NCBI GenBank assembly: GCA_036023115.1
Contig: JAYKKT010000089.1
Coordinates: forward strand, 9,787,001-9,851,000
Reading direction: 5' to 3'
Length of the DNA stretch: 64,000 nt
Origin: Brasenia schreberi
Taxonomy: Eukaryota; Streptophyta; Magnoliopsida; Nymphaeales; Cabombaceae
Positions within the stretch are counted from its first letter, which is position 1. Every line of letters starts with the position of its first letter. This document shows, in pieces, positions 11,458 through 23,442 of the stretch. The notes beneath the pieces are model-generated. The model ran no database searches and was not told where the DNA came from. It saw only the letters and a list, made by a program, of their open reading frames with translations. The position numbers and the translations under genes are program-made.

Positions 11458-13305
11458 TGTAACGCTTAAGCGTTACTGCACAGTCAGTAACGCACTGCCC
11501 GGAACACGAAGGGCCTTTAAAAGGGCCCTTCACAGTAGATTGTCCAGGGAATTGGGGCAGCCTCGAACCAGCCGAAAAATGAGAGGAATCGGCCAGAATC
11601 CGGTAAGTTGACTTATTTTTCAGATTTTCGTTTTTTCTTGATTTTTTATGAAAAACTTGTTGAAAATCATCGTTTTGGGCTTGGATTAAAGGTTTGAGGT
11701 AGAACTAAGCGTTTTGGTGGGGTAGGTAGGCAATGGCATCGATTTGGACGGAAAACGGTTGTGATTCGCTGGAAACCGACGATGATGCCGAAAAAAAAAA
11801 CTTTTGGGCATGTCCCTCATTTCTGTGTCGTGTCGTGTCTAAATTGTCATGAACCGACACTGGTTCATGTCGTGTCCTCGTGTCACGTGTTAAGAACCAG
11901 TTTTTTGTCAGAAACGGGTCCAGTTTTGGTCGTGTCTTGAAATGGGTTTCTAGGTTAAGAATAAGACCTGTGTCAGTAGTTACAGGTTCTGTGTTGATAC
12001 AGTGACACAAGCTACCTATTGTGTCACTCATTTGGATCAGATATGGATTTGGGTATCAATTTGGATCTCGGATAGCTTAAACGGATCTAGTTTGGAATCC
12101 GATTCGGATACAGTTTATTGCGTTAGACTCGTAATTCAATAATTTCTAATATTTTAATCATTTGTAATTGTTTAGAGATTAAAATTGGAGGATTTGATGA
12201 TGATAAGAGTGACCCAACGGCTTCGGGACTGGATCTTAGCGCTCCTTTAGGTAAGGGGTTATGCATTCTTTTACAGAACTAAGCTAGAAGTGATTTTACT
12301 GTTTTAGATAGATTTAAATATGCATGATTGATAACTATTTTATTGATGTTTGTGAAATGTTATTCGCAATTATGAGTTATTTGATGTGCTTTTCAAATAG
12401 AATATGTTTATGACACTGTTTGATAAAGAGCATGTTTTGATATGCATGTGTTGTATGAACATGGTATTTAAATGTTGTTTAAATATTGTGTGGATATGAG
12501 TTTGATTTTGGATATTCGTAGATCTGGATATGATTTGTAAATGTGATGAACTATAATTGGTTTTATAAATGTAATGATGTGTGAATATACGAGTCGTACT
12601 TGTGTGGTTTGTGTGGAGTCTCTAGAGACTTATAGGTCCCTCGGGCGATCCGGCTTTAGGCGAATACAGGGTGTGTTCCCGGGCACTCTGCCGTGAGAGT
12701 CGACGTGGTTACCGTCATGGACAGGGTTACTAAGGTCACGTTAGGGAGGGTCGGACGACTCCCGTGGCCTTTGGGGCAGACATAGTATGGGCTGTAATTA
12801 TCGAAACTAATGATGTGTGCGTGTGTAAGTGTGTGCGTATCAATTTGAGATCATGATTTCTAGGTAAATATGCTTTGTTATGAAATGATTGTGAGACTAT
12901 GCATGCTTTTAGTATGTTTTCTGTTTAAAGATGTTTAACCTCCCTACTGAGTTATGTATAGGAGCTCACCCTATTGTTTTACAACTCATCCTCAAGCTAC
13001 CACTTCGAAAGCACACGGAGCAGAGTAGGAGTTTGATAGAGCAACATTTTTATTTTAGATGGTATGATAAGTGTTGAATAATTTAGAAAGTCTTTTATTC
13101 GGAGTTATTTTTAGGAGGGCCCTGCACCATTTTGGACGTGTTGTTTACAACTTCGATTTGAATATTTATTTTAGTTAGATATTTCTTGAGTTTAAATTAA
13201 ATTGGTATTGTATTTGGTTACTGCTCACCATCACGCCCGCACGAGAAGCGGTCACATGACATCAGCTCGGGCCGGGTCGTGGTCGAGACCCGTGCGGGTG
13301 TGACA
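11458..13305 (+). repeat. Left LTR of the Gypsy element (1,848 bp)
   Basis: Starts TGTAACGCTTAAGCGTTAC and ends GGGTGTGACA, immediately before the primer-binding site. The first 19 bp contain a perfect 18-bp palindrome at 11,459-11,476. It is 1,039 bp longer than the right LTR. Confidence 0.93.
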
Positions 13306-13308
13306 ACT

Positions 13309-13321
13309 TGGTATCAGAGCC
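13309..13321 (+). promoter_or_regulatory. Primer-binding site (initiator tRNA-Met)
   Basis: TGGTATCAGAGCC, complementary to the 3' end of plant initiator tRNA-Met, three bases after the left LTR. This is the usual Gypsy position. Confidence 0.9.
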
Positions 13322-13399
13322 TAAGGTTGTTAAAGTATATTTGATAGTGAGTTAATCATTGAAATATAATATTATATTTATGTATAGAGCCCACGAGTA

Positions 13400-14535
13400 T
13401 TGGATCTTAACTTAACTCCAAGCGTTATGAGTGAGGATAACGAGGAAATGCCATCGTACGGATCTCCTGTAGCAGTGGAGGTTCCATTCGATAAACCTCA
13501 AGGATCTATAGAGCCACCACATATTCCTCTTCTACAAGGTGGTCAAGATGTAGTGATATTACTTGGTCAGATGATCAACTTATTACAACACATTTCGAGA
13601 GAATCCACTGTAACCATTCAACCCTTCACAAAGAACGGTTATAAGCAGTTTAAAGGAGTAATTACAGTCCCATTGGAACCCTATGAATGGATTGGTAAAC
13701 TGGAAAATGCTTTCGGCATACTGACTCCTACCGACGAGGAGAGGAGGGTGCAGTTGGTGTCGAGTCTTTTCGAAAGAAATGCAAAACAATGGTGAAGAGC
13801 ATAGAAAGAGACTCGTAGCACTCAATGGACTTGGGAGGCATTTAAGAAGACATTTTTCAATCATTTCTTTTCTCACAATGATCGGATGTGTTTACAACTT
13901 AAATTTAATCAACTGTAGCAAGACAATTTGTTAGTGAGAGAATATACCAACCAATTCCTAAGGTTGTCACAGTTTGACCCGGGTATGGTAATTCCTGAGA
14001 CACGAGCAAATAAGTATTTGTGGGGACTTTCTGATCTGATCCGTAAGTCACTAAGAGGAAAGATATATACAGATATTGATGAATTACAAGCTCCTGCTAA
14101 TCATATAGAGACAAATATGTTGCATTATAAGGGTAAGAAGAGGCCAACAGAACCGACTTTTGGCAACTCACATGAAGGCACGAAGAAGAGTAAACCAACT
14201 CAAACTCATCAGTGGACAAATAGGGGTAGTCAGACTTAGGCGAGAAGTGGGTCTTCACGTGAGCAAAACATCCAACAAAATCGAGGGATCAAATGTTATA
14301 ATTGTAGAGGCACAGGTCATAGAACTAGAGACTATCCTTCAGAGAAGAACTTTAAGCAAGTTCAGACTCAGACATTTAGTAGTATACAAAAGGAAGACAT
14401 GAGAGGTCGTTGTTTCATATGTAAAGAGTTCGGTCATCGTAAGATTGATTTTCCACGGGCTGCATATTTTACTTCTTCTTCAATTCAGGGAAGCACTATA
14501 GGGCCTCCTCGTCCTCCGATACCTTTTCGTTAACA
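13400..14535 (+). pseudogene. Gypsy gag remnant with zinc-knuckle traces
   Basis: An open stretch from 13,400 carries an acidic N-terminus and a capsid-like block (EPYEWIGKLENAFG). It is stopped after ERNAKQW near 13,795, and further capsid sequence (LVREYTNQFLRL, NKYLWGLSD) continues from 13,928 to a stop near 14,239. Two knuckle-like motifs follow in another frame: CYNCRGTGHRTRDYP near 14,292 and CFICKEFGHRKIDFP near 14,414. In both, the last cysteine is replaced by Tyr or Phe. Several stops and at least one frameshift make it non-functional. Confidence 0.85.
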
Positions 14536-14548
14536 AGGACCACCTCGA

Positions 14549-14935
14549 TTGCCTCACCCTCAAGTAACTAACCAGGGCCGCGTTTATGTTGTAGAGGGCC
14601 ATGAGTCAGGTACCTCTGATTTGGTTATTAGTACCTTATCAGTTTGTGGTTTGCTTGCGTGTATTGTATTTGACTCTGGTACAACACATTGCTTTGTTTC
14701 ACCTACTTTTGTAAGTCGTACGGGTTTAGACCCGAAACCATTAGATGGATTCTATGTATGTTTCCTTAATGGAGATGTTATTGTATCGCATCAGATTTTG
14801 CGAGATTGTTTTATTTTAGTTGGTGGTCATGACTTGAGAGTCGACTTGGTTTTGTTGGAGATCTCGAACTATGATGTAGTTTTGGGTATGGATTGGTTAT
14901 CTAGGAGTCGTGTTGTGATTGATTGCAAGAAGTGA
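14549..14935 (+). pseudogene. Gypsy retropepsin (aspartic protease) remnant
   Basis: A 128-codon open segment contains the protease active-site block FDSGTTHCFVS near 14,669 and the downstream block YDVVLGMDWL near 14,870. Both are typical of plant Gypsy polyproteins. It ends at a TGA, where intact elements continue into reverse transcriptase. Confidence 0.88.
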
Positions 14936-15122
14936 GAGATTACTATCTCTATTCCTCGAGAGACTACTTTTATTTTCCAAGGTCAACGAGAAGAGAACCT
15001 AGTATCAGTTATATTTGTTCTTCAATTATATAATTATATACGAAACGGATGCGAAGGTTACTTAGCATTTGTTATGCAGTTTTTTGCTGAAGCGAAGTTA
15101 TTAAATGATATCAGTATAGTTA

Positions 15123-16430
15123 ATGAATTTCCTAAGGTCTTTCCGTAATGATGCACCCGGACTAATGCCGTCATGTAAAGAGAAATCAAATTCCGCTTAT
15201 CGATTGGGTACTGTGAAATTGAGTCGATTCCATATCTACGATTGCGCCCTTATCGTGATGTCACCACCGAGAGTGATGGAGTTGAAAAAGCTCAAGAAAC
15301 ACCGGAGGAGTCGTTGGAAAAATAAGCCACGAGACCAAGTGTATCACCATGGGGAGTTCCAATTGCTTGTTGGTAAAGAAGAAGGACGTGGGACTTCTCG
15401 TTTACGTGTAGACTACCGATCGTTGAACAAGATTACGAGAAAGAATAAATATCCACTTCAAGAATTGGATGATCTGAACGGATCAATTACGAGGAGCCGC
15501 AATATTTTCCAAAATAGACTTACAGATCTGTTATCACCGCATACATGTTAAGAGCTGGAGGATGTTCCCAAAATGTGTCTTCCGAATCACCGCATGTGGC
15601 ATTACGAATATCAAGGGATGCCATTTAGCGTTGACTAATGCACCTGCCTATATTTATGGACTTATATGAATAGGATTTTTGCCCGTTCGTACTTCTGGAT
15701 AAGTTTGTTGTTAATCTTTATAGATGACATTCTGCTCTATTCCCGGTCAAAGAAGAGTACGCCGAAAACATCTCAGTAGTGGTTCTTCAAGCCTCTCCGA
15801 AGGAGAATAAGCTAGAGCGCAAAGCTGTGGCTAAATGTGAATTTTGCTTCTGGAAGTGAAGTTGCAATTTTTGGGTGACACGTAATTTCGGAGAAGGAGT
15901 ATTGAAGCTTTCGATGCTTCATCCAAGCGATAGAAACTAATCTCAATTATTCGGGAGAGACCCAAACAAGACTCCGTATGTACGGAGATCCGTAGTTTTA
16001 TCCGATTCGTCCTGCTACTATCTGAGGTTCACGCTTATCGAGGGGTTTTTCCAAGATAGCGGTGACCACTTACCCAACTTACACGAGAAGAACTGCAACC
16101 ATTTGTATGGACCGATGTACGGGAAGAAAAGTTTTCAGAGCCTGAAAGATGATCGACTACTTCACCTGCTTTGGATTCTACCTGATCCAAACGAACCTTC
16201 AAGTATATTTGCGGATGCTTCGCGTACCAATGATCGTTGTGTACTTATGTAAATCATAAGGTTGTAGCACATGCGTCGAGGTAGTTGGAAAGTGCATTAG
16301 AGGAATTATCCACCTGCGATTCGAGTCGGGTACCGTAGCTTGCATTGAAAGCGTGAGACATTTTCATGGGTAACGTTCCAGATATTCACTGATCACAAGA
16401 GCTTAAAGTATATCTTCACACAGCCTCACC
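15123..16430 (+). pseudogene. Gypsy reverse transcriptase / RNase H remnant
   Basis: Recognisable blocks are VDYRSLNKITRKNKYPL near 15,408 and the catalytic FIDDILLYS near 15,717. Further on are poorly preserved traces of the RNase H region that leads into FTDHKSLKYIF near 16,386. Between about 15,550 and 16,380 the frame changes repeatedly and stops are frequent. This part is clearly more degraded than the integrase half. Confidence 0.8.
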
Positions 16431-16435
16431 TTAAT

Positions 16436-18035
16436 ATGCGACAAATGCGATGTTTTGAGTTTTTGGAGGATTATGACTATGAGATTATTTATTACTCTGG
16501 AAAAGCTAATATAGTTGTAGATGCCCTTAAAGAGCCGGTAGCTCATTGTTCTACTCTTGTTCGAGCAACTCCTGAACTTTGGCTCAGAGTACTTGGTGCA
16601 CAAATAGATGATCCTGCGTTAAAGAGGATTATAGATGAGATTCATAGCGGGAGTTGGCCTAGATATGAGATACGCGAGGATGATGGTTTCTTACGATTTG
16701 AGAGGCGCGTATGTGTGCCTAAAGATGAATCACTTCGAAATGAGATACTGGAAGCAGCACATCGTAGTCGCTTCAGCATTCATCCGGGTAGCACAAAGAT
16801 ATATAAGGACCTAAGCCGACAGTATTATTGGTTTGGAATAAAAAAGTCTATTGATGAATTTGTGACTAGATATATGACTTGTCAGAAGGTTAAGGCAGAT
16901 CACTAGTGTCCAGTAGGAACCTTAAGACCATTACCTATTCCTGAAAGAAATTGGCAACATATTAACATGGACTTTGTTATTGGACTTCCTCTCACCTCAC
17001 TGAAGTACGATGCTATTTGGATAATTGTCGACCGACTTACTAAGGTTGCACGATTTATACCCATTCGAAAGAATATGTCGTTATCGAAATTAGTTGTTGT
17101 GTATATCGTTGAGATCGTTAAGTTCTATGGTGTGCTAGAGACCATCACTTTAAATAGAGACCCTCGTTTTACCTCTCATTTCTGGTAGAGTTTACAAGAT
17201 GCTTTACAAACAAGATTACAGTTTAGCACGATATTTCACCCATAGACCGATGGGCAAGCTGAACGTACAATTCAAACTCTAGAGGATATGCTTCGAGCAT
17301 GTATGTTGGACAATAAGGACCAATGGGATAACTAATTACACTTGATTGAGTTTTCATATAACAATAGTTTCCAAGCGAGCATTGGGATGTCACCCTATGA
17401 AATGCTTTATGGGGAAAAGTGTAGGACTCCACTATGTTGGGATATTCCTGGTTTACGACCTGCAATAGGTCTAGAAATACTTCGCAATCGTCAGATAAGA
17501 TGAACTTGGTTCGTCAACGCATTAAAGCAGCTCAAGACCGATAGAAGAGTTATGCAGATAAGAGACGTCATGATATAGAGTTTATGGTTGGTGATTATGT
17601 ATTCTTAAAAGTCTCTCCAGCTCGAGGAGTGACTCGCTTCAGACATAAGGGTAAGTTGAGTCCTAGGTATATTGGACCTTACTAAATCGTGAAACGAGTT
17701 GGGGATGTTGCCTACCAACTAGACTTGTCATCATCATTGATTGGAGTGCATAATGTATTTTACATATCCATGTTGCGAAAGTATGTTCCTGACCCCTCAC
17801 ATATCATTAAGGTCGAGCCGCTACACATTCATGAAGATTTGTCTTATGAAGAGGTGCCCATAGCCATTTTAGATAGAAAGGAACAAGTCTTACGTCGTCG
17901 AGTTTTGAGGACAGTAAAAGTACACTAGAGTCATCATTTGCCGAGCGAATCTACTTGGGAGCTCGAGGTTGAAATGCAAGAGAAGTATCCATATCTGTTC
18001 AGGTACTTTCTAAATTCTAAGGACAGAATTTCTTT
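16436..18035 (+). pseudogene. Gypsy RNase H end and integrase remnant
   Basis: The open stretch at 16,436-16,906 has the end of RNase H, then the integrase zinc finger (H...H near HRSRFSIHPG, and CQKV). The catalytic core follows with an Asp in INMDFV, an Asp in NRDPRF and a Glu in QAERTIQTLE. The C-terminal part (GVHNVFYISMLRKYVPDPS and a chromodomain-like end TWELEVEMQEKYPYLF) reaches 18,000. Stops occur near 16,904, 17,186, 17,245, 17,334 and 17,684, and after 17,925. Confidence 0.88.
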
Positions 18036-18048
18036 AAGGGGGTTAGAA
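18036..18048 (+). promoter_or_regulatory. Polypurine tract of the Gypsy element
   Basis: AAGGGGGTTAGAA lies directly before the TG of the right LTR, in the position used to prime plus-strand DNA synthesis. Confidence 0.75.
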
Positions 18049-18857
18049 TGTAACGCTTAAGCGTTACTACACAGACTGTGCAGTAACGCACGGCCTAGAA
18101 CACGAAGGGCCTTTAAAAGGGCCATTCACAGTAGATTGTCCACGGAGTTGGGTAGCCTCGAACCAGCCGGAAAATGAGAGGAATCGACAGAAATCCGGTA
18201 AGTTGACTTATTTTTCAGATTTTTATTTTTTCCTGATTTTTGACAGTAGACTGTCCAGGGCGTGGTTACCGTTATGGACAGGGTTACCGAGGTCACGTTA
18301 GGGAGGCCCGGACGACTCCCGTGGCCTTTGGGACAGACACAGTATGGGCTATAATTATCGAAACTAATGATGTGTGCGTGTGTGAGTGTGTGAGTGTGTG
18401 CGTATGAATTTGAGATCATGATTTCCAGGTAAATATGTTTTGTTATGAAATGATTGTGAAACTATGCATGCTTTTAGTATGTTTTCTGTTTAAAGATGTT
18501 TAACCTCCTTACTGAGCTATATATAGGAGCTCACCCTATTGTTTTATAGCTCATCCTCAAGCTACCACTTCGAAAGCACACGGAGGAGAGTAGGAGTTTG
18601 ATAGAGCAACATTTTTATTTTAGATGGTATGATAAGTGTTGAATAATTTAGAAAGTCTTTTATTCAGGGTTATTGTTAGGTGGGCCCCACACCATTTTAG
18701 ACGTGTTGTTTATAACTTCGATATGAATATTTATTTCAGTTAGATATTTTTGAGTTTGAATTAAATTGGTTACTGCTCACCATCACGCCCGCGCGAGAAG
18801 CGGCCACGTGACATCGGCTCGGGTCGGGTCGTGGTCGCGACCCGTGTGGGTGTGACA
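18049..18857 (+). repeat. Right LTR of the Gypsy element (809 bp, internally deleted)
   Basis: Matches the left LTR at both ends but lacks the part corresponding to about 11,648-12,702. At the joint, near 18,242, is a short filler GACAGTAGACTGTCCAGGG that resembles LTR sequence about 110 bp upstream. Confidence 0.92.
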
Positions 18858-19541
18858 TGGTTACTTTAGAGAACATAGAAATTAAAATAGGCACATATTG
18901 CATTTCTCAGAAGGAAAGTTTTAAATACCTAGGGTCAATTTTTCAGAGTGATGGAAGAATTGATGGAGATGTTACGCATAGAATTAATGCTGGTTGGTTA
19001 AAATGGAGAGGAGCATCAGGTATTCTTTGTGATAAAAAGATACCATTAAAATTAAAAGGTAAATATTATAGAGCAGCAATTAGGCCTGCCATGTTTTATG
19101 GTTCTGAGTGTTGGGCAGTTAATCATCAACATGTACAAAAGATGTCCGTGACCAAAATGAAGATGTTGAGATGGATGAGTGGTCATACAAGAAAAGACCA
19201 TATACATAATAAGGTTATTAGAAACAAAGTAGGAGTGGCACCAATAGAGGATAAAACGCGAGAACATCGTTTAAGATGGTTTGGACATATTCAAAGAAGA
19301 TCAAAAGAAGAACCTGTAAGAAAGTTAGAAAAACTAAATTTAGAAAGTATTAAAAGAGGTAGAGGACGACCCCAAAAGTGTTGGAAAGAAACAATAAAGA
19401 ACAATCTAGCTTATTGGGAGTTAACTGCTAACATGGCACACGATAGGGATCTATGGAAACAAAGAATCCATGTAGCCAACCCCGTCTAGTATGGGAAAAG
19501 GCTTAGTTGTTGTTGTTGTTGTTGTTGTATTTATGAAAATT

Positions 19542-22440
19542 ATTAAAGACACATTCTTTTCCCTTTTTTACTAATCACACACATTTTATGCTTAAAAATC
19601 TTAAAATTATTCTTTTAAACTGTTTGTAAATATAAGAGACGAAACTCGTACACATCTTTTCTTTACAAAACATGCATCTCTTTTTAAATAAAAATACATC
19701 TTAAATACATTCTTTGTCGAATAGAGATGTGCGTGTCTTCTCATGCATCTCCCTTAAACTAGATGTACGCTCGTGTACCTTTTTTTAAAAGAGACGAAAG
19801 AGGAGAAAAAGAAAGGGCCTTTTATGGTGATGGTGGATAAGAAGGAAGCACTCTTCGGCAAATGTGACATCTAGAGGTACGAGAGAGACGCAACTACACG
19901 ACGAGCAGAGAGAGAGAGAGAGAGGTGACTTTGAACACCCAAAAATTTATCAAAAGATTTTTAGAATTTCTTTTATAAGAAAAATTATGATTGTAGGTCT
20001 TTTAAGGCTTTTTTCAACAAAAATACCTTAAATGAACACATTTCCACATCAAAATTCTTTATCAACCTCAAAATAAAAGTAGAATCCCCATCACAAAAAA
20101 TTAAATTTTGACAAAATCCAAAAAAATAATCACTTTGTCATCAAGGCCAAATTAAAGAAATTTTGTTGTTTTAGATAATTTTTATTCAAAGAAAAGCTAA
20201 GATGGGACATTGGGAACCAAAATATTTACCTGCAAAATATTTGTAAAGTAACCATTTTACAAACCTATAGAACATTTGAAATTAAAAAGACAAATAACAA
20301 ACAGGTTTAAAACATAATAGACCTCAAAAGACTCATCAGATCAAGAACAGTCCTATACCAAGCAACCCTACATCAAAAGATTAATGTGGTCTGAGACCTA
20401 TACTCATCAAAGGGTTAAAATTGTCCGAGACTATGTGTCCATTAGAAGGTTAAAGTAGTCCAAAAGGTAGAGTATATAAGAGAGATGCCACTCATAGAAA
20501 AACCAACCCAAGAAAATCCAACCAAGGAGAAAGAAAGAGGTCAACCCATCCCCACCTCGCCTTCTCTATTTTTTGGTTTGTGGTTATTGTAAGCTCGAAG
20601 TCTTCATCTTCAACCTCTTGTAAGTTGAAGGATTGCAACAAATTTCGTGCAAAGTCATAGGTAAGAGCAATCACTACTTCTATGATAATTTTGTTTCTTC
20701 TACCCCAATGTACTCTATATCTTATAAATCTTCATTTATTCTATGCTTATGTATATTATCATCCCTTCTCCCCTTTCTTCTTTTATCTTGATTACTTATA
20801 AATCAATTCAAGAAGTCATAAGTGGGACATAGTTGTCATGTTTACATATGATGATATGAGTATATAATTACTCTTATACTAGATTAATTACCCACAAGTT
20901 TGTGTTACAGGCGGGCATTGAGTTATGATCGCATATATTTTTCAAGAGAGCAATCCTTCTCGCGATAGATGCCTCAGAGATTTATATGTAGATGAGCACC
21001 TTCTCAAATGAGCACAAGTCTCCAACAAAATTCTTTGAATGATTATTAAATCATTAAGGATCTAACCGGATATTTTTACAAAAAATGTTTCACAGATTTC
21101 AGCATACCACATAGATCTTGTATGATCCTCGAATTTTATAGTTATCGTCTCTTAGCAAAATATTCTGAAATTCTGTCCGTGAGTGATTCACACACCGACT
21201 AACACCAGTAAAATTCTCAAAAAATTTGGACAAAGTGATTCACACACCAGTAAAAAAATCATTAAGAATCATACTTAACCTTAAACTGAACCTGTTTGTG
21301 CCAAAATTCTTGCGATAGACGTTAAGTAAAACCGTAATAACTCGGCTCGTAGGTATCCAAATACCTTGAAAATAGTTTCGTTGGAAAGCTAATATCCTTA
21401 GATTTTTAAATTGAGAATTTTCATAGAAATAAGAATCCTGCGTACAGAGATACAACTATTTCACTAAGACTTTGTATTTCAGTCATACAGATAGTCTCGA
21501 ATTTCATAATAACACTTGGTTAAAACTTTTCTCAGGTTTAATTTTGATCCTTCAAAGATCTAAAAATACAAAAAAAAATCTTAAATAAAACTTCAAACCT
21601 AATTCTCAATTAGGTAAAATTTTTGAAATGTTTGGATTCTCATAAAATAATAAAAAATTCAAACTCTCATGCTGGAAAATAGAATCAATTCTGTTTTCAC
21701 ATAACCTTAATTGGTTTGGCCAAGTGAAAAACATAACTTTTTGAAAAAACCGTTTTAGTTGGAAATTGTTTTGAGAAAATCATAGATTCTAAAATCGCTC
21801 TTTTTAAGTGTGTAGGTTGACTCTTGAGTGCCAGTTTAAGAAAGCGTATGATGATAAGAACTTATTTATCCATAATCGCAAAAATAGGCAGATAAATCTC
21901 TTTACAAGTTTCAGTAAACTTCTTGTGATGCTCGCGAATAATTTTTGCAAGTAAAATTTTAAGTTCATATAAGACAAAAAAAATTGTTTACAACGACGAG
22001 TGGGTTTCATTAACACGAGAGGAAGAGTATAAGAGAGCCAAGAATACGTGAGAGAGAGAGAGAGAGAGGTGGGTTGAGAACAGGGGTTCGCGTTTAGTAA
22101 TTAGGATTATTACTAAGTATGCTTTTAGATTACAGTCGAATCTGAAACCTAACGCGCACACGCATAAACACCTCCTTGAGAATCAAGCCCACAACTTGCA
22201 CCGTCAGTGAGAGGGGGTGATGAGCTAATGCTCTACGTGCAATAGCCTTTTTTTTACCCTACAAAGACGTGGTCAGAGGCCAGAGTGCATAGCCTTCAAC
22301 GAGGCCCTCAACAGTAGATCCTACAAAAGAGAAAGAGGTGGCCAGCGGTCGATTAAATAACCCGCAAACGATGCGGAAACAATCAGAAACTTCTATGTCA
22401 TGTTTCATGATTGACATATATTATTGCCCTTTGCAACTGA
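19542..22440. other. AT-rich intergenic DNA, no recognised gene
   Basis: About 2.9 kb with no frame longer than about 70 codons and no family motif. A TATATAAG box occurs near 20,473, followed by a C/A-rich leader-like stretch. The segment could be the end of an unidentified LTR element, but I found no paired LTR. GA runs occur at 19,908-19,924 and 22,049-22,068. SINE-like wording occurs near 22,120-22,230. Confidence 0.5.
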
Positions 22441-22497
22441 TTGTTTCATGACTCAAACACACACACATATATTATAGAAAGAGATAGAAATGCTCAA

Positions 22498-22583
<86 letters not shown>

Positions 22584-22600
22584 GTATATGTATATGTATA
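22498..22600. repeat. (CA)n(TA)n(GTATAT)n microsatellite
   Basis: CA repeats, then a long TA run, then GTATAT hexamers. A TATG tetranucleotide run and a GA run follow at 22,685-22,736. Confidence 0.9.
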
Positions 22601-22965
22601 GAGAGAAAGATAGTGGCCCGTGTTCAATGTTTGTTCATACTTAAATCTATTCTAATGTTTTAATCGAGATTTAAATGGTATTTATTTATGTATGTATGTA
22701 TGTATGTATGTATATATAAAGAGAGAGAGAGAGAGACGTTCAATCTTCTTTTATAGTTCATTATAATATTTTCACCTTCCGATCTATGGTAGATATTTGA
22801 ATAAAAAACAACTTTGTACTATTGTTCTATACTTATATTTAATGTACAACCGTATGATTTACATCTCTATCATTGTTCCCATCGGTCTAACAGTGAAAAT
22901 GTTGGAATATATTTAAATACTGATGAATTGAGTATCTACCACCCTCTATATATATATATATATAT

Positions 22966-23065
22966 ATGACAAAAGATAAATCTCCAAAATTCCTTGAATC
23001 ATGAATATATATATATATATATATATTCATGATTCAAGGAATTTTGGAGATTTATCATTTGTCAT
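22966..23065. repeat. 100-bp near-perfect palindrome
   Basis: The two 50-bp arms are reverse complements with a single mismatch (AAAAG versus CATTT side) around an AT-repeat centre at 23,015/23,016. The non-repetitive part includes ATAAATCTCC and TTCCTTGAATCATGAAT with their complements. It could be a small foldback transposon or an AT-repeat-mediated inverted duplication. Confidence 0.93.
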
Positions 23066-23369
23066 GTTCTCTTTCAGTTTCCGTGCAACCTAGCTCCCAA
23101 TGGTAATGAATGCTGGCGGGTTCTTGGGCACATTGATTAACCTCGTGAAGGGTTTTGATAGAACCAGATGTTCTTTACCATGGTAAAGATGCATTTGACT
23201 ATTGGGTTCAGATAGTTCTTCGCTCAAGCTGTCTCGGGTGAGGTGAGCATATCCACCAAGCATTTGGAGTCAAGCTCGTCGATAATCTTTCGTTCCCGGA
23301 AAAAAATAAGGGGGAAAAAGAAAGCCTCCCAACGCCGGCGCCCATTAAAAGATGGTTGAAGAAAAAGAC

Positions 23370-23442
23370 TTCCGTTGCCGGGACTTGAACCCGGGTCTCT
23401 CGGGTGAGAGCCGAGTATCCTAACCAACTAGACTACAACGGG
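23370..23442 (-). tRNA. tRNA-Glu (anticodon CTC)
   Basis: A 73-nt cloverleaf including the discriminator base A. The acceptor arm is CCCGTTG/CAACGGA, with the D arm near GTCTAGTTGGTTAGGAT. The anticodon stem CTCGG/CCGAG has loop CTCTCAC (anticodon CTC), and the T arm is CCGGG-TTCAAGT-CCCGG. It has no intron and no encoded CCA, as expected for a nuclear plant gene. The first base is C where plant tRNA-Glu normally has T, giving a C-A mispair at the top of the acceptor stem. It may be a working gene with a variant base or a slightly decayed copy. Confidence 0.9.

Larger units (their letters stand above)
11458..18857 (+). mobile_element. Ty3/Gypsy LTR retrotransposon, decayed, nested in LINE A
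   Basis: A complete but inactive element of 7.4 kb. It has LTRs beginning TGTAACGC and ending GTGTGACA, a primer-binding site matching initiator tRNA-Met, gag, protease, RT, RNase H and integrase remnants in Gypsy order, and a purine-rich tract before the right LTR. The long LTRs and the form of the integrase C-terminus suggest the chromovirus Tekay/Del lineage (inference). Many stops and frameshifts interrupt gag and pol. It entered LINE A between 5-bp duplications, so it is younger than that LINE insertion. Confidence 0.95.
10836..19526 (+). mobile_element. RTE-type LINE copy A, 5'-truncated, split by a Gypsy element
   Basis: LINE sequence occupies 10,836-11,457 and resumes at 18,858-19,526. 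Without the insertion it is about 1.29 kb. The first part encodes central reverse-transcriptase blocks ([40 protein letters not shown]). The catalytic site reads FAYD where the copy at 51.4 kb has FADD. The second part carries the C-terminal region ([40 protein letters not shown]) and the (TTG)n tail. The endonuclease is absent because the copy is 5' truncated. The insertion is bounded by a direct repeat of about 13-15 bp. Confidence 0.93.

Noticed and set aside
20473..20700. TATATAAG followed by a leader-like C/A-rich stretch, perhaps an LTR or pararetroviral leader
   Set aside because: No paired LTR, primer-binding site or coding domain could be found within reach.
23080..23340. Possible gene fragment (NAGGFLGTLINLVKGFDRT in one frame)
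   Set aside because: Short, followed by stops, and I could not match it to a family with confidence.
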